Source: CAWAMR01 sp963783095 (GTDB lineage Bacteria; Planctomycetota; Planctomycetia; Gemmatales; Gemmataceae). Taken from it: a stretch of DNA of 64,000 nt. The stretch spans positions 992,001-1,056,000 of the forward strand of contig CAWAMR010000002.1 in assembly GCA_963783095.1 (NCBI GenBank), written 5' to 3'. A program made the translations under genes and the position numbers. The notes below the pieces were generated by a model. It was not told where the DNA came from, searched no databases, and was given only the letters and a program-made list of their open reading frames with translations. Of the stretch, positions 44,345 to 52,013 are shown piece by piece (position 1 is the first letter of the stretch; each line of letters starts with the position of its first letter).

Positions 44345-45781
44345 ATGGTAGTGCCTTTCAACAAAAAACCCTCGCCCCAACAACGCTCAAGCAAAGCACG
44401 CATGCGTTGCGGCCCCGCTTCCTTTATTGTAACCCATCCTCATGCGGCCGGCATCGACATCGGCAGCGAAACCCATTGGGTTTGCGTGGGCCAAACCGAC
44501 GATCCCAACGACACCGATTTCGTTCGCGAATTCTCCGCCTACACCGCTGGCTTGCGGGAAATCGTCGCTTTTCTGCGTAAACACGGCGTCACCAGCGTCG
44601 CCATGGAAGCGACCGGCATCTACTGGATTACGCTCTTCGAGATGCTCGTCACCGAAGGCTTCGAAGTGTTTCTCGTCGACGCCAGCTACACCAAGCAAGT
44701 CAAAGGCCGGCCCAAGACCGACCGCCGCGACTGCCAATGGATCTATCGGCTGCATCGTGTCGGCCTGCTGTCCGCAGCCTTCCGGCCCAGCGCTGCCACC
44801 TGTGTCCTACGCAACTATCTGCGGCAACGCCATACCTTGATTCGCTCCAGCGCCCGCCACATCTTGCACATGCAAAAGGCGCTCGAACAGATGAACGTCA
44901 AGCTGACGGAAATCATCGCCGACGTCAAGGGCCAGACCGGCCAACGCATCATTCAGGCGATTCTCGATGGCGAGCGTGATCCGCGAAAGCTCGCGCAACT
45001 GCGTGGCCCACGCTGCAAGCAGTCCGAAGACGAATTCGCCCGCGCTTTGGATGGTTCCTGGCGTGACGAACACCTCTTCAGCTTGCGCATCGCCTACGAG
45101 CTATGGCAAACCTATCAGCGCAAGCTCGACGAAGTCGATGCGAAAATCGCCGAGCAACTCGCAGCCATGAAGCTGGAGCGGCCACTGCCGGAATTGCCGC
45201 CCGATCCCAAACCGCATTCCAACGGCGGCGTCAACTATCCCGCTTTCGATGTCCGCGCCGCCATTTACGGGGTCGTGGGCATGGACCTGACGGCCATCGA
45301 AGGGATCGCGGATATGACCGCGTTGACGCTTCTGGGCGAAGTGGGCACGGACGTATCGAAGTTCCCAACCGTGCAGCATTTCACCAGTTGGCTGGGTCTG
45401 TGCCCGAGCCTGAAGAAAACCGGCGGCAAGGTGAAATCGAGTGCCACCCGGCCCGGCGTAAACCGAGCGGCCCAGGCGCTGCGTCTGGCCGCCAACAGCC
45501 TGTGGCATTCCCAAAGCGCTATGGGTGCGTACTACCGGAGGATGAAGGCACGCCTGGGCGCGCCCAAAGCGATCACGGCGGCCGCTCGCAAACTGGCCGA
45601 ACGGGTTTACCACGCTTTGAAATACGGCTTGCCCTACGTGCAACAATCCGAAGAGCAGTACGACGCCATGACCCAGGCACGGCAATTCAAGTCCCTGCAA
45701 CGTCGAGCACGCCAGTTGGGTTATGAGTTGCACGCCACCGAAAAGCAAGCGAACCAACCGACAACGAAACCAACCCCCTAA
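44345..45781 (+). CDS. IS110-family transposase
   Basis: 478 residues. N-terminal DEDD (RuvC-like) domain: AGIDIGSETHWVCV (Asp38), VAMEATGIYW (Glu88), KQVKGRPKTDRRDCQW (Asp126, Asp129). C-terminal Transposase_20-type domain: IEGIADMTALTLLGEVGTD, FTSWLGLCPSLKKTGGKV, then SSATRPGVNRAAQALR with candidate catalytic serines. ATG 44345 chosen over upstream codons because the protein then starts close to the catalytic domain. A complete, apparently intact gene. Confidence 0.93.
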   Translation: MVVPFNKKPSPQQRSSKARMRCGPASFIVTHPHAAGIDIGSETHWVCVGQTDDPNDTDFVREFSAYTAGLREIVAFLRKHGVTSVAMEATGIYWITLFEMLVTEGFEVFLVDASYTKQVKGRPKTDRRDCQWIYRLHRVGLLSAAFRPSAATCVLRNYLRQRHTLIRSSARHILHMQKALEQMNVKLTEIIADVKGQTGQRIIQAILDGERDPRKLAQLRGPRCKQSEDEFARALDGSWRDEHLFSLRIAYELWQTYQRKLDEVDAKIAEQLAAMKLERPLPELPPDPKPHSNGGVNYPAFDVRAAIYGVVGMDLTAIEGIADMTALTLLGEVGTDVSKFPTVQHFTSWLGLCPSLKKTGGKVKSSATRPGVNRAAQALRLAANSLWHSQSAMGAYYRRMKARLGAPKAITAAARKLAERVYHALKYGLPYVQQSEEQYDAMTQARQFKSLQRRARQLGYELHATEKQANQPTTKPTP

Positions 45782-45950
45782 TCACGCTCGGCGACCGGCA
45801 ACAACCAAAAATGCGGCAGAGCAGCCAGCAACCCCACGACACGACGTCAAAAAAGGCAAGAAACCGCCTTCGCGTGGAAGGTACGCCCACAGCAACCCAA
45901 TCAATCAACCCAAGCAAAAACACTCTTCCGCTCAAAACAACATCTCACCA

Positions 45951-46830
45951 AAAAGAAGTTCTTTGGAAGCATGGCGATCACGGCCTCGTTTGTTTGGTGA
46001 TCAGTCGTTATTCCGCATTCAAAATTATGTAGCAGTTTGTAACACGGCATTCGGCATTCGGGAAATCGTTCGTTCGCGCGTGCGATCATTTCTGTATAAC
46101 CCGATTTTTGTAGCAATTTGTAGCGTCTGCGCCCGATCACGGGCCCTCATCTGAAAGTAACTTCGCCAGAATATCAAATCAATAATCGTTGGATTGAGGC
46201 GAAGTTTCTTGGAAGCATGGCTATCACGGCCTCGTTTGTTTGGTGATTCAAGTGTTGTTGCGCAAGCCAGATTTTGTAGCAATTTGTAGCGTCTGCGCCC
46301 GTTTCGGGCCCTCATCAGCAAAAACCTCGGCAATCCATCAAATCGATAAGCGTTTGATTGGCTCTTAGTTCTTGGAAGCACGCGCTTCAGGAAGTCGTTC
46401 GTTTGCATTTGCGATCATTTCTGTAAAACCCGATTTTTGTAGCAATTTGTAGCATGGCTATCACGGCCTCATTTGTTTGGTGATTCAAGTGTTGATCCGC
46501 AATCGAAATTCTGTAGCAATTTGTAGCGTCCGCCCCCGATGATCGAGCCCTCACCACAAAAGAACTTCGTCAGAATATCAAATCAATAATCGTTGGATTG
46601 AGGCTAAGTTTCTTGGAAGCACGCGCTTCAGGAAGTCGTTCGTTCGCATTTGCGATCATCGCAATCCGATTCTTGTAACAATTTGTAGCAACCCACGCGG
46701 CCCGAGCGAATCCAACACTAGACAACTTCGTCAATGTATCAAATCGATAATTGTTTGATCGATTGCCAAGTTCTTTGGAGGCAATTTGTTCAGAACCATC
46801 ACGCTTCGACAAATATCGGGTTATTTGAGA
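45951..46830. repeat. Modular hairpin repeat array with TTTTTGTAGCAATTTGTAGC units
   Basis: The P motif occurs at 46026 (degenerate), 46105, 46272, 46434, 46508 and 46669; spacings alternate near 75-80 and 161-167 bases. Between copies, modules recur: a GC hairpin (GCGCCCGAT...CGGGCCC), a two-step hairpin (AGAACTTCG ... ATCAAATC ... GATTGA ... AAGTTTCTTGG), the block GGCTATCACGGCCTCGTTTG and the block CGCTTCAGGAAGTCGTTCGT. Units differ by base changes that often keep pairing. No coding sense was found. Nature unknown: recombination site array, structured RNA or decayed phage/plasmid region. Confidence 0.75.
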
Positions 46831-46906
46831 CTTAAGGACTACTCTCCTTAACTTGGTGGGTATGGCTGAGCGCAACGACACCCCGATTCCCATAACCACA
46901 TTATCT

Positions 46907-46935
46907 ATGATAGTGTACATAATTATAATTGTCAA
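46907..46935 (-). promoter_or_regulatory. Consensus promoter reading into the repeat array
   Basis: On the minus strand: TTGACA (46935-46930), 17-base spacer, TATCAT (46912-46907), within an AT-rich pocket. It would start transcription near 46900, leftward through the hairpin array. No protein gene follows it. Confidence 0.65.
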
Positions 46936-46982
46936 CCGAGTTTGGGCCGGGAAAACTGGAAGACTGCAAACGGCAAAAGCAG

Positions 46983-47154
46983 ATTGTAGTTCGGGTTCAT
47001 TCGGAGGTGTGCAGAGACGGAGGTGACGAGCCAAAAAGGAGAAACGGTAATTGACAGACGATTTGGCCCCCGTGATAATGCAGAAAGTTTCAGCAGTTGC
47101 CCGACACAGGGATCGGACAATTGCAGAATTGTTCAGTTAATCAAGATCATTCGG
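46983..47154 (+). repeat. Promoter-leader cassette, copy 1
   Basis: About 170 bases that match 48628-48803 at many positions, for example GTGTGCAGAGACGGAGGTGA, GACGAGCCAAAAAGGAGAAA, and CAGAAAGTTT, AATTGTTC and TAATCAA toward the end. Placed directly before the gene at 47177. Confidence 0.85.
47051..47079 (+). promoter_or_regulatory. Promoter in cassette copy 1
   Basis: TTGACA at 47051-47056, 17-base spacer, GATAAT at 47074-47079, conserved in the second cassette. Transcript would start near 47086 and have a leader of about 90 bases before the ATG at 47177. Confidence 0.75.
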
Positions 47155-47176
47155 CGAGCGTTGGTAAGCGTGTGAA

Positions 47177-47773
47177 ATGGAAATGGTCATTCCGGATCGA
47201 CTGCGCCTTGTAGACGTGATCGGAAGGGCTGCGCATTGGGGCGAGTTTCTTTTCATTCCCGTACTTTTCGACAATACCGAATGGATGTACCCCAGCGATG
47301 ACTACTCGCTATCCGCAGCAGTTGGCTCGCGAAAATTGGTGGATTTGGACGTTTGGTACGGTGAGACTGAACGCCCTCGTTTTCACGGTCTATGGGTTCG
47401 CGCGCGCATCCCAATTGTCTTCGGGTTTGCCCCGCCTGTGGAACCAGGCAGCTGTGACAGACTATTGGAATGCCCATTCTTCGCTGTGGTCGAACACGAC
47501 GATCAGTTCGAACTGCATGGATTCGTGTGCTCCGACCCTGAGCTTGAACCGGAATTGGAGTTCTTTCGCGACACTGATCCAGATTTAGCGGCCCGGATCG
47601 CAACCGCCTTTTGGGGATTATTGCTAGCGGAACCGGCGGCAGTCGCGTCCTTTCGAGCGGAGTTGTTCATGGAGTACGATCAGGACGGCAAGTGCCGGGT
47701 GGAAGCCGGTTACTGGGATGGCCGATTTCATTTGTACTATGAGGTGGATCCGCTTACTTGTACGCCAATGTAA
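47177..47773 (+). CDS. Hypothetical protein under a duplicated promoter
   Basis: 198 residues, acidic, no signal peptide or membrane segment. Stretches such as RAAHWGEFLFIPVLFDN, FHGLWVRARIPIVFGFAP and FFAVVEHDDQFELHGFV suggest a beta-rich fold. I do not recognise a family. It shares its promoter cassette with the TIR-domain gene at 48821, so the two may be switched on together. ATG 47177 or the near ATG at 47183 may be used. Confidence 0.6.
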   Translation: MEMVIPDRLRLVDVIGRAAHWGEFLFIPVLFDNTEWMYPSDDYSLSAAVGSRKLVDLDVWYGETERPRFHGLWVRARIPIVFGFAPPVEPGSCDRLLECPFFAVVEHDDQFELHGFVCSDPELEPELEFFRDTDPDLAARIATAFWGLLLAEPAAVASFRAELFMEYDQDGKCRVEAGYWDGRFHLYYEVDPLTCTPM

Positions 47774-47877
47774 GAGTAGCGAACGAATGGTTGACCGGGA
47801 TTGCGACGGCGTATCTGGACCAAGGACAAAATCTTACCTCAAGTGATGCGCCCTGAGCAGCGAAAGGGAGGTATTCT

Positions 47878-48183
47878 ATGCCGGCTGCCACGGAATGGGA
47901 GTTTGCAGTTATTAGCCAGGATGACGCCCGAAATGCGCATGTCGATTGGCTGCCCGGCCGACGTCTTCCCGAAGAACTGATCCCAAACGCCATGAGTTTG
48001 GGGTACACGGCATCAGAACTTCATGCCTATTCTATAGGTGAGTTGAAAGACGATCTGGTTATTGACGGCGCAGTTTACCTCCGCGGCGCGATTGTATTTC
48101 CCGATGAGCAGGGCTATCCTGCGGCTTTGTTCGGCAGACCTTTGGTCAAGTCATGCGCTGAGGCGTGCCGAACCACCGGCTGA
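47878..48183 (+). CDS. Small hypothetical protein
   Basis: 101 residues, ATG 47878 preceded by GGGAGGT. Opens PAATEWEFAVISQDDARNAH, contains RRLPEELIPNAMSLGYTASE and YLRGAIVFPDEQGYPAALFG. No known domain. It lies 104 bases after the 47177 gene in the same direction and may be in one transcript with it. Followed by a long inverted repeat. Confidence 0.55.
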   Translation: MPAATEWEFAVISQDDARNAHVDWLPGRRLPEELIPNAMSLGYTASELHAYSIGELKDDLVIDGAVYLRGAIVFPDEQGYPAALFGRPLVKSCAEACRTTG

Positions 48184-48264
48184 AGCTGAATGGGTGGGTG
48201 GCGATCCGTCATGAAGTTTGGGAAGACTGGCAAGAGCCCTGTTTTGTTACAATCCACAAAAACC

Positions 48265-48438
48265 AAAAACAAAAGCGGCGGAAAAGCGCCGCACTCCAAA
48301 TGGCGCACGATAGTTCATTGCGATTTTGCGTGCGCTTTTGTTTTTGTTTTTCATTGTCAAAAAACTAAAAGTGTAACAAAGCGCTGAAAAGTGCGACAGC
48401 TATTTGGAGTGCGGCGCTTTTCCGCCGCTTTTGTTTTT
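48265..48438. repeat. Perfect 37-bp-arm inverted repeat
   Basis: 48265-48301 and 48402-48438 are exact reverse complements (core AGCGGCGGAAAAGCGCCGCA), 100-base AT-rich spacer. The same GTGCGGCGCTTTTCCGCC wording is not seen elsewhere in the window. Confidence 0.88.
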
Positions 48439-48627
48439 CGTTTCGTTTTTGGTAGTTTGTCGCGGCCTTTGTCTCGTTTTGATTGGTTTTCTGGCCCAGG
48501 TTCGAAGATTTCTTGTTCGTCGAGCAAGAAACGAGGAATGAGTAGTACAGAAGGATCGCTTCAAATTAATCCGTTGCCGCAGACATCATCAAGGGGATTG
48601 TCTTTTCGCTCGCAAATGATGAATGAG

Positions 48628-48803
48628 TTTGTAATTCAGGTTCATTGGGAAGTGTGCAGAGACGGAAGTGACGAGCCAAAAAAGAGAAACGGTGATTGAC
48701 AGGTGAATTTGGCGGCGTGATAATCCAGAAAGTTTGAGTAAAGGTCCAACCCCAGGGGTTGGAAATTTGCGGAATTGTTCGCCTAATCAAAGTGGTTCGG
48801 CCC
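48628..48803 (+). repeat. Promoter-leader cassette, copy 2
   Basis: Second copy of the block at 46983-47154, here ahead of the TIR-domain gene. Differences are scattered and the spacing of promoter elements is unchanged. A hairpin CCAACCCCAGGGGTTGG lies in the leader of this copy only. Confidence 0.85.
48696..48724 (+). promoter_or_regulatory. Promoter in cassette copy 2
   Basis: TTGACA at 48696-48701, 17-base spacer, GATAAT at 48719-48724, identical boxes and spacing to the copy at 47051. Confidence 0.75.
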
Positions 48804-48820
48804 CATTGGCCATCCAAACT

Positions 48821-49447
48821 ATGAGTATCCCCTGCCCGAAGTGCGGTCGCCTTTATACCTACGACGGACGACGGTGCGCCCGGTCGGACTGTCGTTACGT
48901 GGGGTGTCCGCCGGATGACCCCAATAGCTATCACTTTTTCGTGTCATACAGCCGGGGAGACTCTCAAATCGTGACACCCCTGGTCGCGATGCTACGCCTT
49001 GCTGGTCGGTCGGTCTTCCGCGATGTCGATGACATACGTCCTGGGGCCAAATGGAGGGCAGAGTTGACCGATGCCGTCGATTCTTCTGAGATTTTTCTTC
49101 TGTTCTGGTGTGTTCACTCGGCTAACTCTACCGAGGTGGAAAAGGAGTACACACAGGCGATGCAAAGCGAGAAACGCTTAACTCCAATCCTCTTGGACGA
49201 CACGCCGCTGAAGCCCGCGCTGTCTGAATACCAGGTCATTGACATGCGTGGGCTATTCTTGCATGAAGAAATCACGGCAATCGCAACGTCAAGCCCGTCG
49301 GATTACCCCGCATGCGCCTCCATGAGTTCCAATCCTGAGGAAGAGCGGAAGAGACTCAACGAAAGGCAACGACGATTCGAGGAAGCGGAAAATCGATTGT
49401 TTGTAGGATTTGAAAGGCAGGTTCGCATTCTGGACTCGCGAAAATAG
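48821..49447 (+). CDS. TIR-domain protein with N-terminal zinc ribbon
   Basis: 208 residues from ATG 48821. Residues 1-25 hold C-x2-C (CPKCG) and a later Cys pair (CARSDC), a likely zinc ribbon. Residues about 33-155 are a TIR domain: YHFFVSYSRGDSQIVTPLV, RSVFRDVDDIRPGAKWRAEL and SSEIFLLFWCVHSANSTEVE. The Glu of WRAEL sits where TIR enzymes have the NAD-cleaving Glu. The tail (EEERKRLNERQRRFEEAENR) is a likely coiled coil. Bacterial TIR proteins act in phage defence or signalling; this role is inferred. Confidence 0.85.
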   Translation: MSIPCPKCGRLYTYDGRRCARSDCRYVGCPPDDPNSYHFFVSYSRGDSQIVTPLVAMLRLAGRSVFRDVDDIRPGAKWRAELTDAVDSSEIFLLFWCVHSANSTEVEKEYTQAMQSEKRLTPILLDDTPLKPALSEYQVIDMRGLFLHEEITAIATSSPSDYPACASMSSNPEEERKRLNERQRRFEEAENRLFVGFERQVRILDSRK

Positions 49448-49622
49448 GCCGAACACTAAGCGTATTATCCGTCGTGCTGGGCCGCGTCGAAAGACGTGGC
49501 GGTCTTGTTTGGACTCGAAGGCGGCCCCGCATGACGGATAAAATGGGTTGGCACCTGTCCACATCTCGCTCGGCCACGAGCAAAATGCTTCTGACTCGCT
49601 TTCGCCGGCAAAACCGGCTACT

Positions 49623-50706
49623 TCAGCGAACCCATTCGCAGGTCACTTCCGTTACGTTGCGCGGCCCTTCATCCGGTAACGCCTTGGGCATGCCGAAGAG
49701 CCGGTACGCAAAGAGCCGGGCTTTCTTGGCGAGATCCGCCCTGGCGCGGATGTAGTTCAGGGAGTTATAGTCGTGGATCGACGTCGCATCGATCAGCCCG
49801 ATCGCATTCGGCCGGTTATTCAGCGAGAAATACATCAACATGCTTTCTTCGTACGTGAGCATCCGATCAATGGTCACGTGCGCGAGATCGATCCAGGGAT
49901 GACTGGCTTCATCCCAGATCTTGTTGCTGCAGAAAATCAGCTCGGAATCGTGTTCGGTGGCCTCGTGTAACTGAAGCTGGAGCACGTACTCGATGGGGCC
50001 TCTCTTCAGGCGTTCGGCGTATTCGTGCTTGAGATAGTTGCGGTTACGAGGATCGCCCGGCACCATGCGCTGGTCGCCAAAGAACCAGCCGATCTGCTCG
50101 GGAGAATTGACCAGCGGTTCGACGTCGCGGTCGGCGGGGATCAGGCGAAAATTGACGTATCGTCGAATACCATCCTTGGCATTGAACAGGAACGGACACT
50201 GGCTGCGATAATCGAGTCTCGAATAAGAGGAGGGATCGCGGGCAACGCTATCCTGCGCCGCCATCCCGGCCCGCCGGGAACTTGCGATAGTACGATTCGT
50301 ATTGAATGCCGCCATGTTCGTGCTGGTTCTTGGCGAATTGGAAGAAGTTCCAGGCCGACCAGAAAAGCGATCGGCCGGTATTCATTTCGATGTCGAGCGG
50401 ACTGGTAACTGCCTCATCCGAAAACTTGATCGAGACAGCCCGCACCAACAGCATCGCATCGTCCATGTAGGCGGCGGAAGCGTGTCGAATCCGACAAGGA
50501 AATTCCTTGCCGGGCTGAAAGAAATCGGTCTCGGGGAACTGGGGGTTATCGACGATTCGCAACTTGCCGGCGGCGGCGAGGCCGTTGTTGTGGGACATCT
50601 TCCGCCGCCGATACAGCGACTGAATGAAAACCAGCGCCCAAACGAACGACCAGGAATAGAACCACAACACAAAACGGTCCCAGCGCCTGCGGATGAATTT
50701 TGTCAT
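49623..50706 (-). pseudogene. Catalase-related allene-oxide-synthase-like haem protein, one frameshift
   Basis: Two frames join near 50262-50272 into about 361 residues. The 5' part has LRIVDNPQFPETDFFQPGKE, then FPCRIRHASA and SPLDIEMNTGRSLFW. The 3' part has DPSSYSRLDYRSQCPFLF, AKDGIRRYVNFRLIPADRD, KRGPIEYVLQLQLHEAT, IWDEASHPWIDLAHVTID and ARLFAYRLFG, whose Tyr fits the proximal haem ligand of catalases. From memory this matches the coral/cyanobacterial catalase-related allene oxide synthases, which act on lipoxygenase hydroperoxides. An N-terminal hydrophobic segment (FVLWFYSWSFVWALVFI) suggests membrane association. A plain catalase-like peroxidase remains possible. Confidence 0.72.
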
Positions 50707-50859
50707 GTCTTGATCGGTGTCCTCAACTCTCAGGGGGGTTATGTCATAGTTCCGGCCATTTACTCAGGCACATGCTTTTCAGGCGAGCCAGGTGAGCACC
50801 GTATTCACGCCCAGGGACCTTCCAGACAGGCAACGGCGAACCCCATGCGTGAGCTCTGA

Positions 50860-50990
50860 CTATTACCCACAAATAGACTACAGGAGTGAGCAAGCGCTAA
50901 TCCCCTCCCCTGTACTCAGGGGAGAGGGTTGGGTGAGGAAGTAGAGAGCCTGCCACCATGAAAGATGCGTCTGGGAAGGGTGAAGGTTTA
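50860..50990. repeat. CCCTCTCCCCTGTACTCAGG element, copy 1
   Basis: GACTATTACCCACAA, GAGCAAGCGCTAATCCCC, a CCCTGTACTCAGGGG hairpin, then CTGCCACCATGAAAGATGCG. It matches, in opposite orientation, the block at about 54975-55130, and in part 59715-59852. The rest of 50707-51105 shows nothing recognisable. Confidence 0.8.
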
Positions 50991-51105
50991 TCCCCTCGTA
51001 TTCGCTATTCTGGTCATTGATTTGACGAAAGGCAAGAGGGTCAACCGAGTTCGATTTTCTTACCTACAATACCTTTCAATCCATTTCATTGAGGAGCACC
51101 TGCCG

Positions 51106-51494
51106 ATGGGAAAAGATGAACAAGCAATTCGGAACCTCGTCGCCACATGGATGGAGGCAACCAACGCCGGCGATGTCGCTCGAATAGTGCCGCTGATGGC
51201 CGATGATGTCCTTTTTCTGACGCCCGGCGGACCGCCCTTCGGGCGCGATGCTTTTGTGGCCGGCTTCACTGCTTTCGCACAGCAGCAGCGGATCAATTGC
51301 ACAGGCGAATTGGAGGAGGTTGTCGTAGCCGGGGACATGGCTTACGCGCGGCCCGGCTCGCTGTTTCCATCACTCCCAGAAACGGCGGCGAAACGAGTTA
51401 CCTGGCCGGATTTACCCTGGGGGTGTATCGCAAAACCCCGGATGGCCGCTGGGTACTGGCCCGAGATGCCAACCTGGTGATGCCAACGGCATAG
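51106..51494 (+). pseudogene. SgcJ/EcaC-type NTF2-like protein, one frameshift
   Basis: About 129 residues when two frames are joined near 51357-51366. 5' part from ATG 51106 (GAGGAG upstream): AIRNLVATWMEATNAGDVAR, MADDVLFLTPGGPPFGRDAF. 3' part: TSYLAGFTLGVYRKTPDGRW and LARDANLVMPTA. This is the wording of small SnoaL/NTF2-fold proteins often annotated as SgcJ/EcaC oxidoreductases; the function is not known. The stop codon TAG is the first part of the GTGGTTAG repeat that follows. Confidence 0.75.
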
Positions 51495-52013
51495 TGGTTA
51501 GTGGTCAGGGAATACGAATAGCTGATCGGATCTTTTGTCGGGTGCACGACATGGTTTGCGCATTGCGGCTCAAGCGTCGCTACGCGACGCAAAAACACGC
51601 TGGCGTCCGATTTCCGGGTGTTAAAACACCCGGCTACCTTCAACCAACCGCTACGCGGTTACCGTACGCCGCGTAGCGGCTGTTTGAAGGCGTCCGATTT
51701 CCGGGTGTTAAAACACCCGGCTACCTTCAACCAACCGCTACGCGGTTACCGTACGCCGCGTAGCGGTTGTTTGAAGGCGTCCGATTTCCGGGTGTTAAAA
51801 CACCCGGCTACCTTCAACCAACCGCTACGCGGTTACCGTACGCCGCGTAGCGGCTGTTTGAAGGTAGCCGGGCGTTTTAACGCCCGGATAAGTCCAGGTC
51901 AATTGCCGGCGTCGCGTAGCGACGCTTGATCGACCTAATCTGCGCAAACCATGTCGTGCACTCTCTAACCACTAACCACTGACCACTAACCACTGACCAC
52001 TAACCACTATTTT
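51489..52013. repeat. Three-layer nested inverted repeat with a 3 x 87-bp tandem core
   Basis: Outer layer: ATAGTGGTTAGTGGTCAGGG versus CCACTGACCACTAACCACTA. Middle layer: TGCACGACATGGTTTGCGCA with GCGTCGCTACGCGACGC, mirrored at about 51910-51962. Core: three direct copies of an 87-base unit (51602-51862), each holding GGGTGTTAAAACACCC and ACCGCTACGCGGT palindromes. It fills the space between two convergent genes and touches both stop codons. Confidence 0.9.

Larger units (their letters stand above)
44091..45950 (+). mobile_element. IS110-family insertion sequence
   Basis: Element of roughly 1.86 kb; the ends are inferred, not seen as terminal inverted repeats (IS110 elements usually lack them). 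Boundaries are set where the flanking repeat unit breaks: AAGAACTTGG on the left and AAGTTCTTTGG on the right are the two halves of the hairpin found intact in the other units. Contains one transposase gene, about 250 bases of structured sequence before it and about 170 bases after. Confidence 0.65.

Noticed and set aside
45951..46830. CRISPR array
   Set aside because: Units are 75-167 bases with internal hairpins and no unique spacers of even size; no cas genes.
46570..47034. 154-residue minus-strand frame over the hairpin array
   Set aside because: Crosses the promoter pocket and several repeat modules; the same peptide bits recur wherever the DNA modules recur.
48391..48699. 102-residue plus-strand frame before the TIR gene
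   Set aside because: Starts inside the 48402-48438 inverted repeat arm and ends in the promoter cassette; not protein-like.
51618..51929. 103-residue frame with a 29-residue repeat
   Set aside because: Produced by the 87-base tandem DNA repeat; no start signal and the DNA is palindromic.
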